Shown: in pieces, positions 32,059-41,954 of the stretch
How the letters are laid out: each line of letters starts with the position of its first letter
Numbering within the stretch: position 1 is the stretch's first letter
NCBI RefSeq assembly: GCF_014873705.1
Contig: NZ_JADBDS010000001.1
Span: 124,001-188,000 of the forward strand
Length of the DNA stretch: 64,000 nucleotides
Source: Mycobacterium sp. OAS707
GTDB taxonomy: Bacteria > Actinomycetota > Actinomycetes > Mycobacteriales > Mycobacteriaceae
Direction of reading: 5' to 3'
Position numbers and translations under genes: made by a program
The notes under the pieces: model-generated
The model's input: only the letters and a program-made list of their open reading frames with translations
Database searches by the model: none
Told to the model about the DNA's origin: nothing

Positions 32059-33073
32059 ACACCGTCTTGCCCGTCATCGCGGGCCACGCCTGCGCCGCGT
32101 CCTCCCACGCCACGACCCTGTCGACGGCCGGGGCGAGATCGCAATGCGCCGTTAGCAATTCGAGGATCTCCGGGATCACGGCGCGGGCGTTGACCCGGCC
32201 CGTGACGAATCGCAATCCGCGGGTGTACATCGAAAGCAGCGGCATCTCGACCGCGCCTTGGTAGTAGATGCCGGTGTCGGTGCACACCCCGTCGGGCCAG
32301 GTGGCGCGCATCGTCGCCGCGAGCACCGCGGGATCGGCCGTGGTGTGCACGGTGATCGGGTACGGGTCCCACGACTTGTCCGGCTTCGATCGGTCATGGC
32401 TTGTGGCGCCCAACTTCTCGGCCATGGCCAGTCGCTGCGGGTCGGTGTCCACATAGTCGACCTGCGCGCCGTAGGCCGAGGCAAAGGCGGCGGCATACAA
32501 CCCGATCGACAGGCGGCCAGCCACCAGCACACGACGCTCGGCGGGGTCGAGTGCGGCCAGTTCCGCACGATATGGACCGATCGCGCGCCAGCCGTCGGGG
32601 ATGTTGTCCGACAACGACGCGATGGCCACCGGGTCGACACCGTCGGGCAGCGGAACCAGCATCGCGTCCGCATAGGGCACCAGCAGCAGGTCGGCCATGA
32701 ACCCGCCGCCATCGAGGCCCGCCGACGGCGCCATGCCGTACATCGCCATCAGCGGCAGCGACGCACACGACCCCGTCGCACCGCGACGGCACGCCACGCA
32801 CGTGCCGCAGCTGATCTGGAACGGCACGACGACCCGGTCGCCCACCTTGACGCTGTGGACGGTGTCACCGATGGCCACGACCTCGGCGACCCCCTCATGG
32901 CCGACCGCGTGCCCGGGCGGCATCGGCAACCGTCCCTCGGCGACCGCGACGTCGAGGTCGCAACACGCCACGGCCACCGGGCGCACGATCGCCTGTTCTG
33001 GTGTGGTGATCTGCGGATCGGGCGCGTTTCGCCAGGCGTATTCGCCTGCGGCCTCGAACATCAGCTGGTGCAT
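32039..33073 (-). CDS. Zinc-dependent alcohol dehydrogenase
   Basis: 344-residue medium-chain dehydrogenase. Catalytic zinc region VACCDLD (Cys37/Cys38) and GHEGV (His59, Glu60); four structural-zinc Cys at 89, 92, 95 and 103 in SCGTCVACRRGATGSC. The cofactor-binding half has a divergent Rossmann motif (VLVAGRLSIGLYAAAFA) instead of GxGxxG. Substrate unknown. Divergent from a TetR gene with tandem operators between them, so probably TetR-controlled. Confidence 0.85.
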   Translation of the reverse strand: MHQLMFEAAGEYAWRNAPDPQITTPEQAIVRPVAVACCDLDVAVAEGRLPMPPGHAVGHEGVAEVVAIGDTVHSVKVGDRVVVPFQISCGTCVACRRGATGSCASLPLMAMYGMAPSAGLDGGGFMADLLLVPYADAMLVPLPDGVDPVAIASLSDNIPDGWRAIGPYRAELAALDPAERRVLVAGRLSIGLYAAAFASAYGAQVDYVDTDPQRLAMAEKLGATSHDRSKPDKSWDPYPITVHTTADPAVLAATMRATWPDGVCTDTGIYYQGAVEMPLLSMYTRGLRFVTGRVNARAVIPEILELLTAHCDLAPAVDRVVAWEDAAQAWPAMTGKTVFTRTDR

Positions 33074-33085
33074 GGCAGACCTTTC

Positions 33086-33126
33086 TTTAGCGACCTTTCA
33101 AGTATTGTTGAGCGATCTTTCAAGTA
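33086..33126. promoter_or_regulatory. Tandem operator repeats between ADH and TetR genes
   Basis: Two 19-base direct copies, TTTAGCGACCTTTCAAGTA at 33086-33104 and TTGAGCGATCTTTCAAGTA at 33108-33126, differ at two positions and are offset by exactly 22 bases, about two helical turns. The second contains the imperfect palindrome TTGA-GC-GATC-TT-TCAA. This suits co-operative binding of two TetR dimers on one face of the DNA. Confidence 0.7.
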
Positions 33127-33136
33127 AAGTCAAGGC

Positions 33137-33709
33137 ATGCCTCGCCCGGATCGAAGCCGCGCCGCGCTGCTGGACAGCGCCGCCCTGCTGTTCCGCAGGC
33201 AGGGGTACGCCGCGACCGGGGTCAACCAAATCCTGGAGTCCGCCGACGTCAAGGCGGGCTCGCTGTATCACCACTTCCCCGACGGCAAGCAGGAGCTCGC
33301 CGCTGCTGTCGTGGACACCGTCGGCGCCGACATCGAGCGACGGTTGCGGTCCTTCCTCGACAGCGACCTGGCGGTCCCCGACATCGTCGAAGGATGGATC
33401 GATTTGATGAGCGCCGGGCTGAGCTCCGATCAGCGCGACGGCTGCCCCATCGAGCCCATCGCCACCGAGTCGGTCAACGCCAGCGCGCAGGTGCGCGAAG
33501 CTTCGGCGCGGGCCTTCGGCGGCTGGCGTTCGGCCGTCGCGGACCGGCTACGCCGCGACGGCTGGCCCGACGACGACGCACAGCAGACCGCGCTCGCCGT
33601 GATCGCGCTCCTCGAAGGCGCGCTGATCCTCTCGCGGATCGCCGGCGACGCCGCCGCACTGAGTGCCGCCAAGGCGGCCGCGCGCACTCTGCTCAGCCCG
33701 GCGAGCTAA
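33137..33709 (+). CDS. TetR-family transcriptional regulator
   Basis: 190 residues. N-terminal TetR helix-turn-helix about residues 5-50: LLDSAALLFRRQGYAATGVNQILESADVKAGSLYHHF. The C-terminal ligand domain has the pattern of the LmrA/YxaF-like group (DGCPIEPIATE near 97). Probably represses the divergent alcohol dehydrogenase and itself through the tandem repeats upstream. ATG 33137 follows the second repeat by 10 bases. Confidence 0.9.
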   Translation: MPRPDRSRAALLDSAALLFRRQGYAATGVNQILESADVKAGSLYHHFPDGKQELAAAVVDTVGADIERRLRSFLDSDLAVPDIVEGWIDLMSAGLSSDQRDGCPIEPIATESVNASAQVREASARAFGGWRSAVADRLRRDGWPDDDAQQTALAVIALLEGALILSRIAGDAAALSAAKAAARTLLSPAS

Positions 33710-33955
33710 GCCAACGCGTAGGTGAGTTCGACGTCCGCTCGCCGAGGCGGCGATCGCTCGGGAAAATGCACTGGCGCTTTTCCCGCGTTTCGCGTAAATT
33801 AACGAATCCGTCAAGCGGTGGCGTTCCCAATGACCAATGCCGCGGCGTCGCCGCCGTGTCGGACACAGTTAGCCAGTTCGCCAAATACGTTTGAGTTGTC
33901 TTTTAACCCAGTAAAAGCGGCTTGAATGCCTGTCGTGGAACTGTTGCTAATTTCG
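33710..33955. other. Non-coding gap
   Basis: 246 bases with no convincing coding frame and lower GC than its surroundings in the right half (runs such as TTGTCTTTTAACCCAGTAAAAG). No terminator, promoter or repeat could be confirmed. Confidence 0.4.
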
Positions 33956-34489
33956 TTATTTGCACAGTTCGGTGAGTTTGGTGTTGGCCGCGTCGGCTTC
34001 CTTTAATCGCGCTGCCTGCTCCGGCTGGGAGTTCGGTGACCCTGCGGTGGCGTTCGCGCCAATGTCCATCAACAAATTGGCAAACTTTTTCACCGTGTCC
34101 GTGAGATCTGGCGGGGTAGCCGGGTCGAGGCGGGTCAGCAGGTACTGGCCGCCGTCGTACAGCGAGATCCTGGCATTGGCCGCCACTGCCAGGCTGCCGG
34201 TGACATCCTCCGGGCCACCGGGCGCTTGCAGATTGGTGTTGAGCGACACGCCCTTACGCACCACATCGGTCGCGGTGCAGATCTTCTGCTTCGCATCGGC
34301 GCGCTGTGCGCCGGAGTAGTTCGGCGAGTCCGGCGTGCCTTCGCGCAGCATTCGAATCAGCAGCCAGCCCGACAGCACGGCCGCGACGAGGGCGATGACA
34401 AGGGTGACGGCAAGCAGAATCTGCATCGAGCGCGACCCCCCACCATGCGGATACACGACCGTGGACTCATCATCTGCTCGCTGCGCCAT
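33956..34489 (-). CDS. Membrane-anchored hypothetical protein
   Basis: 177 residues from MAQRADDESTVVYPHGGG. One transmembrane helix (about residues 21-45, ILLAVTLVIALVAAVLSGWLLI) separates a short cytosolic N-terminus from an outside domain of about 130 residues with two Cys (KQKICTATD and the end TELCK), which could form a disulphide. No family recognised; the layout resembles several mycobacterial secreted-domain proteins. ATG 34489 is preferred over 34600 because a TACTAT -10 lies six bases upstream. Confidence 0.65.
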   Translation of the reverse strand: MAQRADDESTVVYPHGGGSRSMQILLAVTLVIALVAAVLSGWLLIRMLREGTPDSPNYSGAQRADAKQKICTATDVVRKGVSLNTNLQAPGGPEDVTGSLAVAANARISLYDGGQYLLTRLDPATPPDLTDTVKKFANLLMDIGANATAGSPNSQPEQAARLKEADAANTKLTELCK

Positions 34490-34495
34490 GAGGGG

Positions 34496-34501
34496 ATAGT
34501 A
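34496..34501 (-). promoter_or_regulatory. Putative leaderless -10 of membrane-anchored protein
   Basis: Minus-strand TACTAT (TANNNT) is followed by CCCCTC and then ATG at 34489, the spacing expected for a leaderless transcript. Confidence 0.45.
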
Positions 34502-34703
34502 GCGGCGCCACCTTCGAACAAGCGCCGGGCTGCCCCCGCGAGTCGCTGGACGACGGTTTCGCTGTGCGGTTTGCAGCCATATTCGAATTACCGCCGTCAA
34601 AAGCCTTTCGGACCCTTGAAAAAGTGATAAATATGTTGCTCAGATTGGTATTGCAATTAGCCAGTCATCCGCACGAGGGGCCCTTTAGGGGAAGGAATCG
34701 GCA

Positions 34704-36392
34704 ATGACGATTGCCAGCAAAACAACGGTGTTCACCGCGGCAGTTGCGGTAGGTGTTCTCGCAGCCGGCAGTTCCGCCTATTCGACCGGGCAAACGCCAA
34801 TTCCGTCGACATCGGCAAAGCAGGTGACAATTCCCGCCGGCCCGAACCTCGCAGCTCTGGTTACGCCCAACACCTTGTTCGGAGGCGTCAGCGGTCTGTC
34901 GACCGGCAGCAGTCCGGCCGCGGGTGGCGGTGCGGCATCCATCGTGACGGCGGTGGTCGGTGGCACTGGCTCCGCTGCGCCGACTGGCCAGACCGCGGCG
35001 TCGCAATCGAGCCCCAACCTCGTCGCCCCGACGATCTTCGCGCGCTCGGCCGCGGCGCCGACCGGCGGCGGTCCCGCCGCCACCACCAGTGGTGCGACCA
35101 CATTCGCAGCGGCGCGAACGGCCAGCACCGCGGCCTCCACGCTCGCTGGACCGGCAGCGTCGCCCACCCTCGTGCCGGCCTCGGCGCTCAACTCGGTCGC
35201 CGGTCTGATCGGTGGGATCGTCGGCATATTCATCAGTAACGGCACCGAGGAGCACCCGAACGCCGGGCTTTTGATCGGAAACGGTTGGGATGCGACGAAT
35301 GGCCAGAACGGCGGCAACGGCGGTCTGCTCTTGGGCAGCGGCGGGGACGGCGGCAACGGAACACTGTCGGATCCCGACGGCGGTGACGGGGGACACGCGG
35401 GTCTGATCGGCAACGGCGGCGCGGGCGGCAACGGCTTCGTTCAGATCGGCGTCGGCGTCACGGGCGGCAAGGGCGGCAACGGCGGCAACGGCGGCGTGCT
35501 GGTCGGTAGTGGAGGTGCAGGCGGAACCGGTGGCGGCGTGCTGGGCAGTGGCACTGGCGGGGCAGGCGGCGACGGCGGCAACTCCGGCAATGTGTTCGGC
35601 AACGCAGGCGACGGTGGCGCGGGCGGGGCCGTGCTCACCGTCGCGGGCAGCGCAACCGGCGGCGCAGGCGGCAATGGCGGTCACACGTCGGTACTCGGCA
35701 CCGGCGGGAACGGTGGCGCAGGCGGCGCCGCCACGAACGTCGGAGGTGCGGCAACCGGCGGCGCAGGAGGCAACGGCGGTGACGGCGGAATCGTCACCGG
35801 CAACAGCGGTTCCGGCGGCAGCGGCGGTACCGCCACCACCACCGCGGGCACCGCCACCGGCGGCGCTGGCGGCGATGGCGGCAACACCGGCGGCTTCAGC
35901 AACGCGGGCGACGGCGGCAGCGGCGGTGGCGCCACCACGACCGTCGGTAACGCGAATGCCGGTGACGGCGGTAACGGCGGACATGCCACAGGCGCGGGGG
36001 CCGGTGGCAGCGGCGGCTCGGGCGGCGACGCGAAGAGCGGTCTCGGCAATGCCAACGGCGGTGACGGCGGCGACGCCGGCCAGGGCGGCGGCCTCTATGG
36101 CCCGGGCGGCACCGGCGGCAAGGGTGGCAGCGGGACGACCAGCCTCGGCACCGGCACGGGCGGCACCGGCGGCACTGGCGGAGCCAGCGGCCCGACATGG
36201 CGCGGCGGCGACGGCGGAGACGGCGGCAACGGAACGTCCAAGTCGGGCACCGGCCTCGGTGGTAACGGCGGCGACGGCGGCCATGGTGGCCTCGGCGCGC
36301 CCGGTGGAGCAGGCGGCAAGGGCGGGACCGGAACGGGTACTAGCAAGGCCAGCGGCGACGGCGCCGACGGCCACGACGGCGCTGACGGCTAG
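34704..36392 (+). CDS. PGRS-like glycine-rich protein with Sec signal peptide, no PE domain
   Basis: 562 residues. Residues 1-27 look like a Sec signal peptide (MTIASK, then TVFTAAVAVGVLAAG, small residues at SSA). About 28-180 is an Ala/Thr/Ser/Pro-rich region. From about 186 to the end is a Gly-Gly-X repeat array with Gly-Asn and Gly-Asp pairs; its opening AGLLIGNGWDATNGQNGG resembles the start of PGRS domains in PE_PGRS proteins. No PE domain (about 110 helical residues with a YxxxD/E-type secretion signal) is present. A GGAAGGA ribosome-binding site precedes the ATG. Likely exported; function unknown. Its stop shares CTAG with nadC. Confidence 0.82.
   Translation: MTIASKTTVFTAAVAVGVLAAGSSAYSTGQTPIPSTSAKQVTIPAGPNLAALVTPNTLFGGVSGLSTGSSPAAGGGAASIVTAVVGGTGSAAPTGQTAASQSSPNLVAPTIFARSAAAPTGGGPAATTSGATTFAAARTASTAASTLAGPAASPTLVPASALNSVAGLIGGIVGIFISNGTEEHPNAGLLIGNGWDATNGQNGGNGGLLLGSGGDGGNGTLSDPDGGDGGHAGLIGNGGAGGNGFVQIGVGVTGGKGGNGGNGGVLVGSGGAGGTGGGVLGSGTGGAGGDGGNSGNVFGNAGDGGAGGAVLTVAGSATGGAGGNGGHTSVLGTGGNGGAGGAATNVGGAATGGAGGNGGDGGIVTGNSGSGGSGGTATTTAGTATGGAGGDGGNTGGFSNAGDGGSGGGATTTVGNANAGDGGNGGHATGAGAGGSGGSGGDAKSGLGNANGGDGGDAGQGGGLYGPGGTGGKGGSGTTSLGTGTGGTGGTGGASGPTWRGGDGGDGGNGTSKSGTGLGGNGGDGGHGGLGAPGGAGGKGGTGTGTSKASGDGADGHDGADG
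35259..36389 (+). repeat. PGRS-type Gly-Gly-X coding repeat
   Basis: GGC-rich imperfect repeats encode units such as GGAGGNGG and GGDGGNGG. Blocks reading ATGGAGGNGG recur at intervals of roughly 20-30 residues. The opposite strand shows long Pro-rich open frames that are by-products of this composition. Confidence 0.8.
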
Positions 36393-37246
36393 AGGTCCAG
36401 GCCGATATCCAATACGCGTACGGAGTGGGTGAGGGCGCCGACGGATAGGTAGTCGACGCCCGTCCCCGCGTACTCTGCGGCAGACTCCAACGACAGCCCG
36501 CCCGACGACTCGAGTTTCGTTGCGGGGGAACGGGAGTCGCGGCGCTGCACCGCGATCTGCGTCTGCCACACCGGAAAGTTGTCCAACAGGATCAACTCGA
36601 CATCTTCAGCGAGCACCTCGTCGAGTTGCTCGAGCGAGTCGACCTCGACCTCGTACTCCAGCTCCGGTGCGGCGGCCCGGACCGCGCGCAGGGCGGCCAC
36701 CACCGAACCGGCAGCGGCGACGTGGTTGTCCTTGATCAGCGCGGCGTCGCCAAGACCCATCCGGTGGTTGACTCCCCCGCCGACGCGTACCGCGTACTTC
36801 TGCAGCGCGCGAAGCCCTGGCAGCGTCTTGCGGGTGTCGCGGATCTTCGCCTTGGTGCCGTCGACCGCATCCACCCACGCCGCGGTCGACGTCGCGATGC
36901 CCGACAGGTGACACACCAGGTTGAGCATCGTGCGCTCCGCCGTGAGCAGCCCTTGTGTCGGCGCCTCGACGACGAGCAGAACCCCACCGGCGCCCAGACG
37001 TGCACCGTCTTCGACCCGCTCCTTGACGCGGTAGCCGTCGGGTCCGATCACTTCGTCGAGCACCAGCAGCGCGATGTCGACGCCGGCGATCACACCGGGC
37101 TCACGGGTGGCCATCGACGCGGTTGTCGTCGCATCGCCGGGCACGGTCGCCAGCGTGGTGACATCGGGGCCATAACGCAGGTCTTCTTCAAGGCCGCGGG
37201 CGATCACCCTTCGAGCTTCGGTCAGCTCGTCAGCACTGAGCTCCAT
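36389..37246 (-). CDS. nadC: Nicotinate-nucleotide pyrophosphorylase (quinolinate PRTase)
   Basis: Converts quinolinate and PRPP to nicotinate mononucleotide. 285 residues, full length. Substrate-binding basic residues lie in RDTRKTLPGLRALQKYAV near residue 138, GGGVNHRMGLGD with KDNH near 160-175, and VEVDSLEQLDEVL near 200. Its ATG overlaps the nadB stop (TGATG); last gene of nadA-nadB-nadC. Confidence 0.95.
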   Translation of the reverse strand: MELSADELTEARRVIARGLEEDLRYGPDVTTLATVPGDATTTASMATREPGVIAGVDIALLVLDEVIGPDGYRVKERVEDGARLGAGGVLLVVEAPTQGLLTAERTMLNLVCHLSGIATSTAAWVDAVDGTKAKIRDTRKTLPGLRALQKYAVRVGGGVNHRMGLGDAALIKDNHVAAAGSVVAALRAVRAAAPELEYEVEVDSLEQLDEVLAEDVELILLDNFPVWQTQIAVQRRDSRSPATKLESSGGLSLESAAEYAGTGVDYLSVGALTHSVRVLDIGLDL

Positions 37247-38789
37247 CAGCAGGCCACCGCCGGAACCAAGCTGTGAGCCAATGCCGGGTCGGTGTTCGGA
37301 TAATCCGAACGGTGATGGCAGCCACGGGATTCGGTGCGAGACAACGCGGCCGCCGCCACGGCGCCCGCGGTCGTGGTCAGTGCGACATCCTCGAAGTCGC
37401 CGCGGGACTTGAGAACACGCGATGTCGCGGTGTCGAGTTCTTTCGCGAGCCGTTCCAGGCCGTCACCGTCGCGCACCACCGAGGCGTACCGCGACATCGC
37501 CCGCTGCAGATCCGCCCGCGGTAGGGCACGTCGTTGTGAGAGGTCGGGCAACGTCGCGCGGCTCGGTCCGGCGGCCACGGCATGCTCGGCCGCGGCCCTG
37601 CCCGCTCGACGACCGACGACCAAGCCCTCGAGAAGGCTGTTGGACGCCAATCGGTTTGCGCCATGCAACCCCGTGCGCGCCACCTCCCCTGCGGCGAACA
37701 GGCCCGCCAGTGCCGTGCGGCCATCCACGTCGGTGACGACACCACCGCAGCTGTAATGCGCGCCAGGCACGACCGGAATCGGCTGGCGCGTCGGATCGAT
37801 TCCCGCTGCCAGGCAGGCCGCCGTCACGGTGGGGAACCGCCGCTGGAAACCCTCGATGGCACGCGCGTCGAGATACACGCAGGGATCGCCGGTTTCCACC
37901 ATTCGCGCGTCGATGGCTGCCGCCACTACGTCCCGCGGCGCGAGGTCGCCCATCGGATGCACTCCGGCGGTCACCGAATTGCCTTGTCGGTCAATGAGTA
38001 TCGCACCTTCACCGCGAACCGCCTCGGTGATCAGCGGGCGCCGGCCACCCGCATCGCCGTCAAACAGCATCGTGGGGTGAAACTGAATGAACTCGAGGTC
38101 GCTGACCGCCAGCCCGGCCCACATCGCCAACGCAATGCCGTCCCCGGTCGAGCCCTCCGGGTTCGTGGTCGCGGTGTAGAGATGTCCGAGCCCGCCGGTA
38201 GCCAGGATCACCGACGGCGCGTGCACGATGCCGAGTCCGTCGTCGTTGAGCACGAGCACACCCGTGATCGCGCCGTCGGCCTGAAGCAGCTCCAGCGCAA
38301 CGTGATTGCGCCGAATATCCAACAGGGCCGCGGCATGATCGAGTGCCCGCTGCACCTCCGCTCCCGTGGCGTCACCGCCGGCGTGAATGATCCGACGCCG
38401 AGAATGTCCGCCTTCGCGGGTGAGCGCCCACTGCCCTGGCGCCGCTTCGTCGAACCGCGCGCCGTCGTCGACGAGCGCGGCGACCGCGCGGTAGCCGTCG
38501 GCCACTATCGAACGCACCGCAGCCGGGTCACACAGCCCGGCACCAGCCGCCAGCGTGTCGGCGATGTGCTGGTCGATCGAGTCACCGTCTTCGCGTAGCG
38601 CGTCCGGCAGCACGACGGCGATGCCGCCCTGCGCGTAGAACGTCGCGGTCTCACTGGCCTTGCTCAGCACCACCACTTTTTGCCCGCTGCGATGCGCGGC
38701 CAGCGCGGCGACGAGGCCGGCCACTCCTGTGCCGATGACGACGACGTCGGCACGCTGCTGCCAGTAACCCTGACCCCCACACGCCGCGA

Positions 38790-38793
<4 letters not shown>
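37246..38793 (-). CDS. nadB: L-aspartate oxidase
   Basis: FAD enzyme making iminoaspartate for quinolinate. 515 residues from [26 protein letters not shown] motif [16 protein letters not shown] near residue 20; [11 protein letters not shown] near 53; the active-site HPT in [10 protein letters not shown] near 235; RGEGAILID and [18 protein letters not shown] toward the C-terminus. ATG 38793 overlaps the nadA stop in ATGA; the upstream 50 codons of open frame are nadA shadow. Confidence 0.95.
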
Positions 38794-39833
<1,040 letters not shown>

Positions 39834-39857
39834 TGCCGCCTCCTTAACTCCAACCAG

Positions 39858-39880
39858 GTTTTCGACTTATAATCGAAAAC
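39858..39880. promoter_or_regulatory. NrtR operator / nadA-nrtR promoter
   Basis: Perfect inverted repeat GTTTTCGA (39858-39865) and TCGAAAAC (39873-39880), spacer CTTATAA. It ends directly at the nrtR ATG. The plus-strand TATAAT at 39868-39873 with seven bases to ATG would give leaderless nrtR mRNA, so a bound dimer would block both nrtR and nadA. NrtR control of nadABC is known in mycobacteria; assigning this site is inference from position and symmetry. Confidence 0.85.
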
Positions 39881-40573
39881 ATGTCTCATATTAGCACCGC
39901 CCATGAGGTGCTCGCAGTCGTGTTCCAGGTTCGCGATGTCGGCTCCGGGAAACCCGCACTTCACGTGCTGTTGTGGCAACGTGCACTCGAGCCCGAAGTC
40001 GAAAAGTGGTCGCTGCCCGGGGGCCGGCTCGGCGTGGACGAGGATCTGACCAGCTCGGTCCGGCGGCAGCTCGCCGAGAAGGTGGACCTGCGTGAACTTG
40101 CTCACCTCGAGCAATTGGCTGTGTTTTCCGACCCCAACCGCGTGCCCGGCGCCCGCACCATCGCTTCGACGTTCCTCGGGCTGGTGCCCTCCCCCGCGAC
40201 GCCAGAGTTGCCACCGGACACGCGCTGGCACCCTGTCAGCGATCTGCCGCAGATGGCGTTCGACCACGGCCCGATGGTGGAACACGCCCGCACCCGGTTG
40301 GTCGCCAAGCTGTCGTATACCAACATCGGATTCGCTTTGGCGCCAAAAGAATTCGCATTGTCGGCGCTTCGCGACATCTACAGCGAGGCGCTGGGCTATC
40401 AAGTCGACGCCACAAATCTTCAGCGCGTGCTGGAGCGTCGCAACGTCATCACCCGCACCGGCACCACGGCGCGTTCTGGGCGCAGCGGGGGCCGTCCTGC
40501 CGCGCTGTATCGCTTCACCGACTCGCGCTACCGGGTTACCGACGAATTCGCGGCACTACGCCCGCCAGGGTGA
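39881..40573 (+). CDS. nrtR: Nudix-related transcriptional regulator of NAD synthesis (NrtR)
   Basis: 230 residues: N-terminal Nudix-like domain (about 10-140) and C-terminal winged helix (about 150-225, ALGYQVDATNLQRVLERRNVI and the basic GRSGGRPAALYRF). The Nudix box GGRLGVDEDLTSS followed by RQLAEKVDL keeps GX5E but has lost the catalytic REUXEE (reads RQLAEK), as expected for a sensor rather than a hydrolase. NrtR proteins bind ADP-ribose or NAD-related ligands and repress NAD genes. It faces nadABC across a 23-base inverted repeat. Corresponds to Rv1593c. Confidence 0.9.
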   Translation: MSHISTAHEVLAVVFQVRDVGSGKPALHVLLWQRALEPEVEKWSLPGGRLGVDEDLTSSVRRQLAEKVDLRELAHLEQLAVFSDPNRVPGARTIASTFLGLVPSPATPELPPDTRWHPVSDLPQMAFDHGPMVEHARTRLVAKLSYTNIGFALAPKEFALSALRDIYSEALGYQVDATNLQRVLERRNVITRTGTTARSGRSGGRPAALYRFTDSRYRVTDEFAALRPPG

Positions 40574-40616
40574 GTCGGCTGGCTTCTTAATGCCTTCTTA
40601 AGGTAAGAATGACCGG

Positions 40617-41954
40617 ATGGACCTGGGCAGCGCGGCGCGGTATACCGGCGCCGAATGGATCGGCCAGCCGCAACACGAGGACGTGGAGCGCAAGGCCCGG
40701 CCCGTCATTCCAGCTAAAGACCCCTTCTACGAGCCGCCGCCCGGCTTTGAGCACGCCCGTCCCGGCACGGTGCTGCGCTCCCGTGACGTTGAGCTGGCGT
40801 TTATGGGCCTGATCCCGCAGAAGTTCACCGCCACCCAGCTGCTGTACCGCACCACGGATCTCAACGACCTGCCGCAGGCCACGGCCACGACGGTGATCGT
40901 GCCGGCCGAGCGTGCCGCCAAGGGCCCGATTCCGCTGGTGTCCTACCAGGTCGCGATCGACGCGGTAGCCAGCCGCTGCTTCCCCTCGTACGCGTTGCGG
41001 CGCGGCGCCAAGGCGGTCGGAGCGCTGGCACAGGTCGAGTTCTTGCTCGTGGCCGCCGCGCTCGCCGAGGGGTGGGCTGTGTCGGTGCCCGATCACGAGG
41101 GCACCAAGGGCATGTGGGGCGCACCGTATGAACCCGGCTACCACGTCCTCGACGGCGTGCGCGCCGCACTGCAGTACGAACGCCTCGGCCTGTCGACTGA
41201 CGCGCCGGTGGGCCTCTGGGGCTACTCGGGCGGTGGCCTGGCGACTGCGTGGGCGGCCGAAGTCAGCGGTTCGTACGCGCCTGAACTCAACATCGTCGGC
41301 GCGGTGCTCGGCTCGCCTGTCGCCGACCTCGGCCATGCGTTCAGGCGCCTCAACGGCAGCTTCTACTCCGGGCTGCCCGGAATGGTCGTGGCCGCGCTGA
41401 CGCACATCTATCCGGAGCTGGACAAGGTCATCCAGGAGCACGCCACCGAAGAGGGCAAGGCGATGCTGCTGCGGATCGAAAAGATGACGACCGCGCACGC
41501 GGTGCTCCGCTTCATCGGGATGGACATGGCCAAGCTGGTCGACCAGCCGCTCGAGCAGATCCTGCAGACGCCAGAGGTGCAGCATGTGTTCGACAGCATC
41601 AAGCTCGGCACTGCGGTGCCGACGCCTCCCGTGCTCATCGTGCAGGCCGTGCACGACCGGATCGTCTCGGTCGATGACATCGACGAGCTGACGCACACCT
41701 ACCAGTCGGGCGGCGCATCGGTGACCTACCACCGCGACATGTTCAGCGAGCACATGCTGCTGCACCCGATGTCGGCGCCGATGACGTTGCGCTGGTTGAC
41801 CGACCGCTTCAAGGGCAAGCCGCTCGACGAGCACCTGGTGCGGACGACGTGGCCGACGCTGCTGAACCCGATGACCTACGTCGGTATGGCCCGGCTGATC
41901 AAGATCGCAGCGAAGGTCGTCACTGGGCGGACGGTAGAGCGTTCTCCGTTGTGA
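40617..41954 (+). CDS. Secretory-lipase-family alpha/beta hydrolase
   Basis: 445 residues of the LIP (Candida-type secretory lipase) family, corresponding to Rv1592c. Nucleophile elbow [15 protein letters not shown] near residue 203; acid in [10 protein letters not shown] near 345; His near the EHMLLHP block at about 380. No signal peptide or lipobox is visible, so export is not evident. Likely acts on acylglycerols or other esters. The 43-base upstream gap has two direct CTTCTTAA copies 11 bases apart (40583 and 40594). Its end overlaps the convergent gene by 35 bases. Confidence 0.85.
   Translation: MDLGSAARYTGAEWIGQPQHEDVERKARPVIPAKDPFYEPPPGFEHARPGTVLRSRDVELAFMGLIPQKFTATQLLYRTTDLNDLPQATATTVIVPAERAAKGPIPLVSYQVAIDAVASRCFPSYALRRGAKAVGALAQVEFLLVAAALAEGWAVSVPDHEGTKGMWGAPYEPGYHVLDGVRAALQYERLGLSTDAPVGLWGYSGGGLATAWAAEVSGSYAPELNIVGAVLGSPVADLGHAFRRLNGSFYSGLPGMVVAALTHIYPELDKVIQEHATEEGKAMLLRIEKMTTAHAVLRFIGMDMAKLVDQPLEQILQTPEVQHVFDSIKLGTAVPTPPVLIVQAVHDRIVSVDDIDELTHTYQSGGASVTYHRDMFSEHMLLHPMSAPMTLRWLTDRFKGKPLDEHLVRTTWPTLLNPMTYVGMARLIKIAAKVVTGRTVERSPL

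Noticed and set aside
34704..34800. PE domain on the glycine-rich protein
   Set aside because: The first 30 residues are a hydrophobic signal-like segment, not the 110-residue helical PE domain.
35259..36389. CRISPR-like or satellite repeat
   Set aside because: Repeats are coding, imperfect and irregularly spaced; they match PGRS composition rather than repeat-spacer structure.
34665..36569. 634-codon Ala/Arg/Gly-rich frame opposite the PGRS gene
   Set aside because: By-product of the GGC repeat array; it has no recognisable domain and runs into nadC.
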